From contig JADANN010000251.1 in NCBI GenBank assembly GCA_018806985.1, forward strand, positions 754,001-818,000: a DNA stretch of 64,000 bases. The letters run 5' to 3'. The stretch is from Angiostrongylus vasorum (lineage: Eukaryota > Nematoda > Chromadorea > Rhabditida > Metastrongylidae). How positions within the stretch are numbered: position 1 is the first letter of the stretch; every line of letters begins with the position of its first letter. The notes beneath the pieces are model-generated. The model was not told where the DNA came from. It searched no databases and worked only from the letters and a program-made list of their open reading frames with translations. Shown in pieces: positions 10,789 through 21,896 of this stretch. The translations under genes and the position numbers were made by a program.

Positions 10789-11490
10789 ATCTCGCAAAAA
10801 CGACGTTTACGAGGAACGGGCTTGCTACGTATGCCCCATTCACGCTCATTGGAACGAATGTCTCTGAATGTTCCAATTCCGTCAATTCCGTCTATCTAGA
10901 TCGGGAAATAGAGGCTATGGGCAACTTAGCTTCAGAGTTGAGCAGAAGGAAAAGAAAGAACAGCTGACTCGGTGACCACCTTTTCGACTCAACAGTACTT
11001 TCTGCTTCAACGTATGCGTCAGGAACCTGATCCCTGCGTAAACAAGACGAATGATCGCTTAGCGTTATTGAACGTGCAGTCGAAAGGACTATACTACAAG
11101 TATCCCACGTGAGGCAAGTAAGAGAAAGGATCCGAAGCTCCGACTTGCGTCAATGATCAAAAATCAAAGGTGCTCTTTTGTACGCCAAACTGTCGATTAT
11201 AAGGTGGGCCGGACACGTAATGCGTATGAATGACAACCGATGGACAGGACCCGTTAGTGACTGGATTCCTCGGGATGTCAAATGTACTGCCGGAACACCA
11301 CCGACCTGGTGATCAGAGTTCTTCACGAAGAGCCTAGAAGAAAGATATGATGCTCGACAAGTCCCTAGAGCGAGCAGAACCCACTGGGCTACTCTTGCAC
11401 GCGACAGGGGAAAAATGGAAGATTTAGTGGAGCCTGCTCGAGTCACTTGATGATCAACAGAACTACAGGTGATACAGGTGATGTAGATGA

Positions 11491-12029
11491 TCGTTCTTTT
11501 CTGCCTTTCTTTTTTGTTTCATCTTCTTTTCCTGACAAATTTTTTTCCAACTAATGATATCCTGTAATTCACGTATTACCAGCATTCTACGACATTGCTC
11601 TAGCAGTAGCCGAGAGAGCAGTCGAAATGTTCGACGACCAAAGACATTTGTGGACGATAAATGTGAGGAAAAGGAATCGAATGCCAGAAGTGGTGGGATC
11701 TTCACAGCAGTTGTGATGACATTTCATCTAATAATAATTAATGAAATTCCCTCCATTAATTAACACGCGTAAGAATGAGGAGGCGGTGCGATATATCACT
11801 ATTGTTGACCTAGTTTCCCAGAAAATCTGCGGATGACTCGGTTGGTTGATGTAGAAGAGGTCGTAAATGATTGAATGAGGGAAGTGCTTTAGGACCACAA
11901 TGGAATCCACCTAACAACTGCATCCTCAAACCAATCGCATCAAGCTGATGATAGAGTTCGACCTTCTGTCTTTTCTCTGTCACATAGCAAACTTCCAAGT
12001 GTAATATGTTCGCATTCAAAAAATTATCA
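11491..12029. other. No recognisable gene
   Basis: Overlapping short frames on both strands (11463-11763, 11728-12019) show no family motif. I see no repeat shared with other parts of the window. Confidence 0.4.
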
Positions 12030-12275
12030 GGAACGGCTACAGGGCAGCGGTTAGACGTGAGTTGTAATACTCATGCAGTCCTTATTTACATCCCGAGCTC
12101 AGTCCCTTCTATCCCTCTGAGGTCGGCAAGCTGGTGCCAATCTTATTGGGGGGATAGCAACACTAACTTGATACATCGGTAGGTCACCGAAAGTTACTGT
12201 ATGGACCTGATATGCACTAAGTTTTTCTCTAACAACGCTTAGTGAAGTCGAGGTGCATATTAGGCATTAATCAGA
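12030..12275 (+). repeat. tRNA-derived SINE, family S2
   Basis: Weak tRNA-like head (GGCTACAGGGCAGCGGTTAG), then the S2 body (GGTCGGCAAGCTGGTGCCAAT, GGGGGATAGCAACACTAAC) and the tail CGCTTAGTGAAGTCGAGGTGC. Same order as the copies at 13.6, 15.5 and 63.65 kb. Confidence 0.6.
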
Positions 12276-12756
12276 GGTGAAAACCTTCCATCTTAATCAA
12301 AAATTATCTCCTAACTGCTGCTGCAACACTCACGGGCAATCGCATACCAGTACATTCCTCGTTGCATTTCAAGAAAGTCTCATATTTTCCAGACAGAGCC
12401 AAAGGCAGCTTCCAATGCTCAACGCACTAATGCGCGAAACTTTCGTCGTAAAGCATCAGAAGAATCGAGTGCCGCTATCTAAACACAGCGCCTGTCTCTT
12501 CACTATCTGTTGATCTAAATTTTTATTTAAATTCACTATAGCAATTCGGCGAGAGGATCTACCGTTGGTAGTTGAGACAGTCATCTGGTTATTTAATGAG
12601 TGTAGATTTGTGAAGGTTTCATATACTGCAAAGTTTTCGTGAATTTACAATTAATGAAGAACACCTCATGGAATCCAGTTCAGAGTCGTATTTTATGTAT
12701 TGATGCACATATGTGGAAATTTTATCAACGATTAACGAGTTGGTGTTAAAACAAAC

Positions 12757-13150
12757 ATGAGATTAATAAAAAATGAATATCTTTACAAATACGAGCAGTT
12801 GCAAGGTAGTTATGGTGTTCAAGTGAGTTTCGAGCTTTCTGCTGCCTTGGCACTACGAACATGCTCTAAGAACTTCCACAGGAATCAAGGTGTTTCTATT
12901 TGTACTAGAAAACGGATACGAAGTGGTAGGACCAATGAGGACAAATGTTGGTATCTCAAAGGTTCGAGTGCATTTCGTTAACACCAAAAAAGCAAGTTAC
13001 CTATGGGTGGACATTTTTGGCTAATTTTGCACTTTATTGGGAGTGACTGCAACAAAGTGCGGTTTTTCGCTCGTTTTCACCGATGTCAGCTTTTCATTAT
13101 GCCGTTGACATTGCAGTAATTTCAGGGCATTCTGGCGTATCGCCCTGAAA
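12757..13150 (+). pseudogene. Decayed paralogue of the gene at 41.6-42.0 kb
   Basis: The plus strand aligns with the minus strand of 41602-41990. Shared blocks include AACACCAAAAAAG (12980-12992), GACATTTTTGG and the long block GCTTTTCATTATGCCGTTGA with GCAGTAATTTCA (13090-13125). The reading frame is broken here (stop at 12979-12981, extra sequence between 12810 and 12870), while it stays open in the partner. Confidence 0.6.
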
Positions 13151-13562
13151 CAAGACTCTTTTTGGGAAAAACATCTAAAACGAGAGAAATATTTATGTTG
13201 GACGATGTGCTGAAGCAAAATGAAGGTGTTGATAATGAAGAAAAACTGTTAGTGAGTAGAGGCGTGCAAAATCTAGTGATGAAATGTGGTTACGCGACCT
13301 CGTCTTGCTTTTTTGAAATATTGCCTTTACTTTGGTAATCATAGGTTGACACTTTATAAGGTAACGACTGCTACAGAACAATTGCCGCCTTTTATGGATA
13401 TAAGACAGCTGGAAATTCGTGCATCGCATTAATATCTTATCGTTACGCAACGTAGTACACTAAAATATAGATGTCCCATTATAACGTGTTTTCAATTATG
13501 CTAATGAAAGGCTGGGTTTTTAGCTGCATTTGCTGACAAAAGGCATTATACAAATACTTCTG

Positions 13563-13845
13563 ACCTATAGCTCAGTGGTTAGATGTTTCCTGAAATACAC
13601 AAGTGGTCGTTAGTTCCATCCCAAATACTGGGCTCACTAAGCCGTGCATCTTTTCGGGATCTGCAAATTAGTGTCCGAGTTTTTCTCAGAGGATAGCTGC
13701 ACTGACTTAACACGCAGAAGGCCCTACAGGTGACTCTATAAGCCATATATTCATTTAATCATCTGTAAAGATGCTTGATAAAATCGAGTGTACGGCGTAT
13801 CCCCAAGGCCCTTAAGGATTCACCAACGTCGAATGCTTTATCCTT
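13563..13845 (+). repeat. tRNA-derived SINE, family S2 (shared insertion)
   Basis: Head CTATAGCTCAGTGGTTAGAT has a clear A box (TAGCTCAGTGG). The body (GGATAGCTGCACTGACTTA) and tail (GATGCTTGATAAAATCGAG) match S2. A copy lies at the corresponding place in the other arm (40872-41152, minus), so it was there before the duplication. Confidence 0.7.
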
Positions 13846-14508
13846 CATCCTTCACTTACCTGCTGAAGCAAATACAAATAAACGCATTTGCGCCGTTATA
13901 GAAAAACCACGGCAAATTCGTCCAAAAGTAGGCGATCGGATTCGGGTTAAGCGAAGGCTCCACGAATCGCCATAGAAAAAAAAAGTTACCGAACAAAACA
14001 CACAGTAGACGAATACCTTGAATTGTTGCAAACTTGGTGAAAAAAGTATCTTTAAGCGAACAGATGGACAAGAATATGAAGTGCAAGAAACACGGAAGGA
14101 AATATCACCTACATTGATGGTGACGACATTTTCCATCTTTTTCGTTATGCCCTAAAAAGAATTCGCCTTTCGAGAACATTTTTTCCTTACGCGAAGGAAG
14201 AGAGCAAGAAATGTTGGAAAATGTCAAAATATTTTAAAAACATTGGGCAGACCTTGGTCTTAATAGTGTAGAAAATCATCGAATAACACACAAACGAGCA
14301 CAAAATAAACGGAACGACTGAGTAGTCATCTGAAATTTCACATCACTATTAAAAAATTGGTAAACAAATCAATAATAAAAACAATTTTGGCTCAACTCCA
14401 TACAAGCTAGGAATCCCCACGTTTTGACGAATTGTTCTGATGCCTAAGGTAACCAGCTTTTGCCTCTATTGACTAATTCTTTCAAAGAAATAAACATTTC
14501 CGTGCACT

Positions 14509-15045
14509 ATGTTTACCGTTTTATTTACTGCCTACTATTTTTAATGGCACGGTACAATGCGAAATATAACTACAATCTACAACGTTGCTGAGATATTTGC
14601 AAAACTCTGGACCGCAGGTGCCTATGGTGGGGAACGAACGCGCTATTGTCCTTTCCGGGGAGTAACGCGTTTACCACCACACCATGCGGGTCCTTCGTTT
14701 CGCCTGTCTCTCAGCTAGTTCCATCGATCGCTGCCATCAGCAATCACCTGTCAGCGGGATTGATCTAAAATAAAAAAAATAAAACGGTGAACATTATGAT
14801 TATAACTAGAAGCCTCAGCTTAACTGGGTTCAATGCCGATTTGGGCTCCCCAGATCAATCCCGCTAACGGGTGATTGCTGATGGCAGTGATCGATAGAAC
14901 TAGCTGAGAGACAGGCGAAACGAAGGACCCGCATGGTGTGGTGGTGAACGCGTTACTCCCCGCAAAGGACAACAGCGCGTTCGTTCCCCACCGCAGACAC
15001 CTGCGGTCCGGAGTTTTGCAAATATCTCAGTATCGTTGTAGTTAT
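14509..15045. mobile_element. Head-to-head dimer of SINE S1 with 13-bp target duplication
   Basis: Left arm 14513-14770 is S1 on the minus strand; right arm 14808-15045 is S1 on the plus strand. The two are reverse complements over about 200 bp, joined by a 40-bp A-rich spacer. The direct repeat ATTTCCGTGCACT flanks the whole unit (14496-14508 and 15046-15058). The corresponding intron in the other segmental copy (about 39905-39930) lacks the unit, so it is a clean single insertion. Confidence 0.8.
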
Positions 15046-15479
15046 ATTTCCGTGCACTTTTGAGGCTTTTATAAAGAACTATAAGAGCTTTCCTACCAAT
15101 GGCAGAGGAAAGTTCGCCCAGAACAAGCGACTTGTCATATTGCCACGAAAATAATTCTCGATGGAATTTGTATCGAAACGGACCAATCAATTTTAATATA
15201 ATGAAGAAGGAAATCGGTGAGTGAGCAAAAGCAAAAAATTATCTGAAAATATTGATAATGAGTGAGGAAGGAAGTCGAATATGCTGGCTACCAACCGTTT
15301 TGCTTCTTCCAGTGAAGTATCTCAGTTCGTAGACGGGATACACTACACCCAGTAGTCGATGTACCGCAAGCAGTATACCGTACATGCTTGACGAAATCCA
15401 GGCACCACTCATTATGGAGCCAATGGACTGGAATCATCACAGACATAAGACTTTTAGAGGCTGAAGCTTCGGGAAGCAT

Positions 15480-15745
15480 ATAGTGCAGAGGTTACAGGTG
15501 CCCTGCAATACACACGTGGTCCGTGGTTCGATACCCCGCCACGGGCTCACAAAGTCTTCCATTCCTTGAGGTAGGTAAATTGGTATCAAATTTGCCTGGC
15601 AGGATAGCAGCACTGAGTTGCTAATTTAGAAGAACAATCCGATTCATTGTATAGGTCAGATGTGCACTTGATAAACTGTGACTATGCTTAATAAAGTCGA
15701 ATACACAGCGCATTCTCCAAAAATTGATCAACGCCGAAGCCTTCG
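15480..15745 (+). repeat. tRNA-derived SINE, family S2 (shared insertion)
   Basis: Head GCATATAGTGCAGAGGTTAC (A box) and GTGGTTCGATACC (B box), body GGTAAATTGGTATCAAATTTG, tail TGCTTAATAAAGTCGAATAC. It lies in chemoreceptor intron 2, antisense to the gene, and has a partner at 39228-39500 in the other arm, so it predates the duplication. Confidence 0.75.
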
Positions 15746-16700
15746 TTCTTTCTAAAGGGTTTAAGGTTTACACGCTAAAAAAACGTCTGCAGGCAACCTT
15801 TCCAAATCCTTATTTGTGTAGCAAGCTTGCATCGATGAGCCGATTAGAGCAGGTCTACCGGGAAGGCAATTAATTCGCTGAATTTTTATAATTAAGCCCA
15901 GATGTATTGCAGTAATGAAACGAGTGCATTGTCATGACAGGTGTGATTCATGGCAATCACTGCATGTACAATCTGTTCGTAGTTTACTCACTATGTTCAA
16001 TAAATATGGCATTTCCCACTCCAACATCAGTGACACTCCACTGCATACGTGTCCTGTGAGCTGTGCGATATCGCAAAGTGATATGAAGAACATGATCTGG
16101 TACGACATCCACTTTGGGAAGTGCTCATGAAGTCGGATTGCCTTTAACAGATCGTTGACTACAGTAGATCGTATGATAAAAAAGAGAATACGAAGATGGG
16201 GTAAAACTTACAACGACAGTAACTATGTCCAGGGTCAGAAATGACGTCGCTAACACGGTATTCGCGAAACCGTACCAAAATGGCGGATTATACGTAGAGT
16301 CGACTTTGTCGCCGAATTGGTCACCTTCCATCTACAATTTCTTTTCCTCCTTTTTGAAATAGTTTTTATTCAGACATCCAATTAATCTGCCACATTCATC
16401 TTTTTTTCTCGTGATTTCATTATAAAAAACAACTGAGAGAAGACTTAATCTGAAAAAGTGGGACCGAAGATGTGGTGATAAAGGTGAATAGCACAGAATG
16501 ACGGTGAGAAGTTGTTGATAATAGAGCACAACTTCATCCGTGAAAAATCACATCAGTTGTCATGGAAGCTTATTTCCTGAAAACATTCATATAACAACTA
16601 AGTTTCTCGTAATCGGTGGGAAACATAGGTGAGAACAAAAAGAACAAAGACTATTTTTTGAATGGTATTCACGGTTTTAAATGGTGATCATGATCTTGAT

Positions 16701-17437
16701 TGGACAATGTAATTATTCACACTATTAGTATTCGAGCTCAACGAGAACAGTTCTTAAAGAGTGAAGCAGAAAGAGGATTTAGCCTCATTAGTTTGATGGA
16801 GATCTTGATGACGTAGTCGAGCACTGGAATTGAACTAAGCAGACGAAATTTATTTAGCTTTTATTCCTTTCTCTTCAACGGTTAGGCACTTCCTGGATGT
16901 GGAATTGCAACATAGTGTGCAGAGAGGATCGACACTCATACTGAAGCCCAACTAAGAGTAAGCCAGTGTCAGCAAAATTCATTTGAGCAAAAATCCTGCC
17001 CAAGTAGTGAATCACCAGACAAACAGGAAGCGTGCATTCACGACTCACCAGGCTTCATGGAGGTGGGGCTACAGTAGAGAAATAGGGACGTGTTTCTGCT
17101 GTCTGGAATTTGTGTAGATGTTGGGATATTTTGTTCACTACGTCTTTCGATCGTATTTATCCATTATCTACTACGAAAGAAAAACATTATTAAGAAGTGA
17201 TTTAAATTATCTACTTTGGAACAGGGCGTGTGTGGCGTTAGTAATGTGGAATGAATTGTGGAAAAAGAACGACGATGGGTACGTACTATAAGAGTTCTGA
17301 CTATAGAGATTCGAAAAAAGCTCATCTTCATATTTGATGAACGAGTTCTGTTATCCGAGGCACCGTTCGGCTAAAAGTAGTGGTTCGTCGATTCTTTTTA
17401 TATTGCCATCTTTCACTATTTGTTGTTTCCTGCGGAA
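16701..17437. other. No recognisable gene
   Basis: AT-rich sequence outside the duplicated segment. I see neither exon signatures nor repeats shared with the rest of the window. Confidence 0.4.
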
Positions 17438-17455
17438 TCTTTTCACACTTTTTTT

Positions 17456-17757
17456 AACCTTTTTGCCCACTGCCTACTCTTTTTGATGGCAGGGTATATT
17501 GCGAAATATAACTTCAACGAAGCTGAGATATTTGCAAATTGCCGATTTGGGCTCCCCAGATCAATCCCGTTGACGGGTGATTGCTGATGGCAAAAAAAAA
17601 GATCGATAGAACTAGCTGAGAGACAGGCGAAACGAAGGACCCGCATGGTGTGGTGGTGAACGCGTTACTCCCCGGAAAGGACAATAGCGCGTTCGTTCCC
17701 CACCATAGGCACCTGCGGTCCAGAGTTTTGCAAATATCTCAGCTTCGTTGAAGTTAT
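17456..17757. mobile_element. Unequal head-to-head dimer of SINE S1 with 18-bp target duplication
   Basis: A short minus-strand arm (17456-17537) with the S1 3' tail (CTGCCTACTCTTTTTGATGG) meets a longer plus-strand arm (17538-17757) that ends in TTCGTTGAAGTTAT. The ends are inverted copies of each other (AACTTCAACGAAGCTGAGAT and its complement). The flanking direct repeats are TCTTTTCACACTTTTTTT (17438-17455) and TCTTTTGACACTTTTTTT (17758-17775), 17 of 18 identical. Confidence 0.75.
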
Positions 17758-17775
17758 TCTTTTGACACTTTTTTT

Positions 17776-19639
17776 GTTTTTTTGTTCTTTCAAAGTGATG
17801 TTTACTAGTCTGCTGCTAGGATGAAGGAGAAGTGTGAAATGTGTTTTGCAAGATAACCGAACTCAATGCTCTATTCAACATCATCTCTCTGTAGTGAATA
17901 AAATTTAATGAACCGCGTGGACAATTATTTCTCTTCAGTTTGGACAGGAACTCTTACTCAACTAGTATTTATAATGGAGGTAGTCTTTAATGAGATCTGA
18001 CGATGCCTAATTTTCCCATGATAGCTAGGCAATGTGGGAATTTAGTCCACACCGCAACAAATCTCAAATTATAGAGCCTTAACCGCAAATTAAACCAACA
18101 ACGAATGCAAAGACTCGGAAAAAACATTACTCCAGCGGTAATTAGTATGATGTTCTCAGGTCATACCATACCATTCAGACTTCACTTAACTCCTTAATAA
18201 AAAAAAACTATTCATGCAGAGGTCAAGTGATGGTCGGTTTTAAAACATTTAAAAAAAAAGGTCTTTACTCGTTGCCAAGAAGGTAAATGGAAAGTTGCTT
18301 TGAACGCATAAATGAGGGCGATTCGTAACAAAAAAAATTCAATGAAATGTTCTTTCTCACTTAGCTCAATAGTTGGAGGATTTAGGAATCAAGTGGAAAG
18401 AAATATTTCCAAAAACTAGTATGCAACTAGTAGAAATAATCTCGTAACCTACAGTATCCTAACGTTATCATGCATTATCCTAAACTCAATTTTTCACAGA
18501 TTTCTTACCTAAGACCGGTAAAAAAGATTTTTTGGTTCTTTCAATAGATTGTTTCCAACGCCTATATGGCGGCCAAATGGAACAGGGCCTAATTTTCCGT
18601 TGCAAAATCACATGTGATCCACATCGTCCAAAGTGGTCCTCAGCAAAAGATTTATAGATTTAAATTTGAATAAAACAAAAATTTTGTGGGAAACGAAAAC
18701 TGAATACCTTGCGCCTTTCGACCGCTGGCATTTTCGTTTGTCAGGTCCATCGGACTGCGTTTCACTGAAGAGCATTCGGAATATGCATTGAAGTCAAGAT
18801 CTATGGCCTGCGATAACTCGCATGGGGAACGACGCACCGGTTTCTTGAGGTTATCTTACTATTACTCATTGTCCTCACTTATTTTTTCCTGTCTCCCTAA
18901 TTTCTATGTATTCGCTATGTTCTTCTGTGTAGTGTCTCATGTTTTTGGACACCTCTTGTGTGTGATTTTACTCTTAAGTGAGATGAAGAAAAATTGTCCA
19001 CTGGTGTTAGTAGCTTCTCTCACTGTTTTGTATCAGAGTTAGTGTGTATTTCTGTGTCGCCTTCATTTTCTTCGATTCGATTCCACCATCCGAAAAGGGA
19101 ACTTTGCGACTACAGCGCATTGAAAACACTTATCCAAAGCCCAGTCCCATTATAAAATCTGTTTTCGAAAAAGCAATCGATTCACTACCGAGGGTCTGGA
19201 AAAAAAAGCAGTGTGGCGAACTGCTGGCCGTGAAAAGACAGCGCGTGGAAATCAGAATGTACGGTCCGAAACGTACAGCAGCGTACATATCAAAAGATAC
19301 TGAATATTCATGCCGAGCCTAAACAATCGTCGAATCTGAAAAGCAATAAATTAGCTGTTCAGTACGATTTCCTACTGCAAACAATCGTCACCGCCTCAAG
19401 AACCACATACAATACATTTGCTTTCAGTCCAATCAGCAACTGCTCTTCAACACTGTCGCGACGCCTATTTTCTGTGTCTGACCACTGGACATGGACAATT
19501 TTTTCAGCCTTTACGGTGTGTCGGCTGTCCGAAAACAGACGATGGTATATTCCTTCATTGGTAAACTAACTCAACGTACTTAGGAAAGATTTAAACAGCC
19601 ATAACGTTGCGACGTCCTCGTCTTCTTTAGAGCTAGATT
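17776..19639. other. No recognisable gene
   Basis: Mostly AT-rich. An open frame at 19044-19322 (+) is followed by the PLE terminal repeat at 19.64 kb and could belong to it, but contains no motif I recognise. A hydrophobic frame at 18788-19042 (+) has no supporting features. Confidence 0.4.
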
Positions 19640-19730
19640 AACTCGAATCGATGGTCCACAGTCCTCGATGACGCATCAACGGATCTGAAGGAGACGAAGA
19701 CGTCGAAACATTAAAGTGTAGAGGATGAAG
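19640..19730 (+). repeat. PLE terminal-repeat remnant with hammerhead-like motif
   Basis: TCGATGGTCCACAGTCCTCG (19648-19667) precedes CTGAAGGAGACGAAGACGTC and GAAACATTA (19685-19713). Helix II pairs GACG with CGTC. Position 6 of CTGANGA is G instead of A, and GTC is replaced by ATTA. The same ending occurs at 63.21 kb (minus). No coding part is left. Confidence 0.5.
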
Positions 19731-19732
19731 CT

Positions 19733-20010
19733 CTCGGCGTTGATCAATCCCTGAAGGATGCTCCATGCATTCGACCTCATTAAGCACCGTTGGAGTTGGT
19801 TGAATGCATATCTGGCCTTTACAATGACTCAAGGTGGCCTACCGATGTATCGAGCCAGTGCTGCTATCCTCCCAGACAAGTCTGGCACGAATTTGCCGAC
19901 CTTGGAGGGATGGAAGGCTCGGTGGGCCTTGGGCGCGGGGATCGATCCCATGTGCGTGTTGCAGGGCACCTCCGACCACTGCGCCATACGCGCCCTCTAC
20001 ACATCGAAGC
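19733..20010 (-). repeat. tRNA-derived SINE, family S2, well preserved
   Basis: The minus strand starts GGGCGCGTATGGCGCAGTGG (A box TGGCGCAGTGG), then GGGATCGATCCCCGCGCCC (B box), which looks almost like a whole tRNA gene. The S2 body and a tail ending AGGGATTGATCAACGCCGAG follow. Of all copies here it has the cleanest pol III promoter boxes. Confidence 0.8.
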
Positions 20011-20369
20011 ATGAGCTGACCTAATGTTTGCTAACAACTTCGTGGTACCTTATCACTGAAAGAAAGCACACTGATTATTCATACTGAGACTAAATGGAAC
20101 TTGGTTTACAACAGCATTACAGACGGTAGTTTTTCTTTTAATGATTGAGGAATTCAGCAATGTAAATATGACAGAACTATAGAAAGGACTTTGATCTATC
20201 GTTATACATGTGTAAGTATGTGTGGCGTGCATGCTACTATTATCTAATGTGCTACTATCGTCTATCAGGCAAATCAGCTTGTGTTGAGCCTCTATTCCTC
20301 ACCTATGTAAAACTATGCACGACTTCTCTTCACCAATTAGCCGAAATATTTATAACAAATAAAACGGCT

Positions 20370-20397
20370 CTGAAGAAAACGAAACCGCCGAAACGTC
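20370..20397 (+). ncRNA. Hammerhead-like motif of a PLE terminal repeat
   Basis: CTGAAGA, then AAACGAAACCGCC, then GAAACGTC followed by AGC. Core and cleavage triplet are intact but helix II is weakened. It is followed by an AATAAA-like A-rich region and no PLE coding sequence. Confidence 0.55.
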
Positions 20398-20934
20398 AGC
20401 TATCGTGTGTTAATAAATGCTGTAATACCAAAACGTTGTGGGTGCTCATTGAAGGACAACAGTGAATTATGTTAGGTAGGGTTCTCCAAGATTCCACGGA
20501 GAATCTACTCTACAGCGTTTTATGACATTCGTGATGAAGAAGGAATCAGCAGCAGCTGAAACAACACTTGAATTGCTCGAAGACTGTTGTGGAGGATGAA
20601 AACGAGGAAAACGAGACGAACGCAAGAAGCACTAGGACCTGCATAGTAGATGTGATGGAATGTCATATGGAGTGAAAAAAATCCGGTATGTTTCATACTT
20701 GCATATTCCACAGGCTAACCATGTAGTGGTGGCGATTAAAAATGAAATAAAAGGTATTGGGTAGTCCAACTGCCGGCCAACGAGCTAGCTGGAAATGGAT
20801 TTTTCGTAAAGCATTAAGTGTAGAAGACGGCTTTTCTGATCGTTGTTGTTCAACGGCACACGTTTCTGAGATTTCGTCTTCTCATTGCCTGGACGTATTT
20901 GATCAAACAATAGCCTTATAATGTTATTTTTGCA

Positions 20935-21560
20935 TTTGCTGCTATTACAATTTTTTCACAACGGGGTACTATGTGAAACACAACCATAGTGACACTGAGA
21001 TATTTGCTAAATTTCGGATCACTGGTGACTGCGGTGGCGAGCGAACGCGCCGTTACCTTTTCCGGGGCTAACGTGTTCATCACTACACCATGCGGGTCCT
21101 TCGTTTTGCCTGTCTCTCAGCTAGTTTTCTATCCACCGATGCTATCAGCAATCACATTTTAAGGAACTTGACCTGGGGTGCACAAGTCAGCATTAGACCC
21201 AGTTAAGCCAAAGCTGTAGATGAAATCACAATGTTAACTTTCTATTTGTTGCCTAATACAATTTTCAAGACAACGTACTATGTGAAACACAACCATAATG
21301 ACACTGAGAGATTCGCAAAACTCCGCACCGCAGGTGTCAGTGGTGAACTTCCTCTCCCCCAGATCAATCGCGTTGACGGGTGATCACGGTGAATGCTGAT
21401 GGCATTTGTAAATAGAAAACTAGCTGAGAGAAAGGCGAAACGAAGGGCCTGCATAATGTGATGGTAAACGCATTAGTCCTCGGAAAGGGTGATAGCGCGT
21501 TCGTTCCCCATCGCTGACACCTGCGGTCTGGAGTTTTGCAAATATCTCAGTGTCCTTATG
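20935..21560. repeat. Three SINE S1 copies (minus, minus, plus)
   Basis: 20935-21225 is S1 on the minus strand, starting from its tail. 21240-21348 is a second minus-strand piece (CTATTTGTTGCCTAATAC, then ACTGAGAGATTCGCAAAACT). It meets a plus-strand copy at 21349-21560 (CCCCAGATCAATCGCGTTGA to GCAAATATCTCAGTG). The last two form a head-to-head pair like those at 14.5 and 17.5 kb. I could not find a clean target duplication. Confidence 0.65.
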
Positions 21561-21896
21561 GCAATAGCATCATAACTCGTTAAAAAAATCTATAGTATTA
21601 ATTTAGGTCTAGTATATAAATGAACGCCAATTTGTTGAAAAATAGCCGGTGTGATCTCACTCCTCCTACTTTAGTCTTCCTTCGACTAGCTGTTATATGA
21701 ATATCCATAGCATCCTATGTAAAGTCCTGGAACCCACTGTGCTGAAAATGGACACGTAGTGTTTATATCGCCCTTTGGGAAGGAGCGTATGAACCCTATT
21801 GCATCCGCAATAGCGCGAGTGGGTTAACCAATTATGATTCTCATGCTAATAACCACGTGAGAATTGAGTCCATTCCTCAACAAAACTCACAAAGTA
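21561..21896. other. Downstream flank of the FkbM-like gene
   Basis: AT-rich, no exon or repeat recognised. On the minus strand this would hold the 3' UTR and polyadenylation site. Confidence 0.35.

Larger units (their letters stand above)
8135..11490 (+). mobile_element. RTE-type LINE, near full length but decayed (LINE-A)
   Basis: In order: 5' leader (about 8140-8600, shared with 35.88-36.3 and 48.08-48.6 kb); AP-endonuclease domain (8619-9303: YAHNARMLASES, then [16 protein letters not shown] at 9080-9123, then [11 protein letters not shown], the last read through a frameshift); connector; RT N-terminal half (9742-10431: SRKAMEKIIHEYYSDLFDS, GDLHDIGNYRQICL); RT palm (HHLRFADDIFLI, FADD at 10690-10701); and a basic C-terminal region to about 11445. 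It ends in GGTGATACAGGTGATGTAGATGAT, the short tandem tail typical of RTE. At least six frameshifts or stops separate these blocks, so no protein can be made. It is the most complete LINE of this family here apart from LINE-C. Confidence 0.9.
13860..16331 (-). pseudogene. Srt-type 7TM chemoreceptor, left copy (six exons, frameshifted)
   Basis: Minus-strand exons: 16331-16212 (ATG; TM1, PPFWYGFANTVLATSFL), 16141-15992 (SYQIMFFISLCDIAQLTGHV, TM2), 15427-15296 (GSIMSGAWISSSMYGILLAV then HRLLGVVYP, TM3), 15242-15097 (FFIILKLIGPFRYKFHRELF, TM4 and loop), 14329-14253 (DYSVVPFILCSFVCYSMIFY, TM5) and about 14049-13860 (YFWTNLPWFFYNGANAFICI, TM6-7). Introns have GT..AG ends; exons 1-3 are multiples of three and exon 4 to 5 joins in phase 1. 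Layout and the TM3 and TM7 signatures fit nematode Srt receptors, chemosensory GPCRs of the ciliary membrane. Exon 4 is 146 bp where 145 keeps frame: an extra T in the run at its start shifts it. Srt rather than a sister class is inferred from memory. Confidence 0.75.
12550..16700. repeat. Left arm of inverted segmental duplication
   Basis: This segment matches the reverse complement of about 36860-42200 over its whole length, with differences and independent insertions. Anchors: the last chemoreceptor exon (13860-14049 against 40.65-40.85 kb); exons 1-5; the gene-flank block GTTTTCGTGAATTTAC near 12640 against 42.05 kb; and the far flank near 16570-16600 against 36.93-36.98 kb. The arms are about 20 kb apart and carry two genes in the same relative order. 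Confidence 0.85.

Noticed and set aside
14509..15045. Inverted-repeat DNA transposon (MITE)
   Set aside because: The arms are S1 SINE copies that also occur singly with a poly(A)-like tail and TSDs of 12-18 bp, which fits retroposition rather than a DNA transposon.
19940..20005. Functional tRNA gene
   Set aside because: The A and B boxes are good, but it is the head of a SINE repeated many times in the window with a SINE body and tail attached; the acceptor stem does not pair convincingly.
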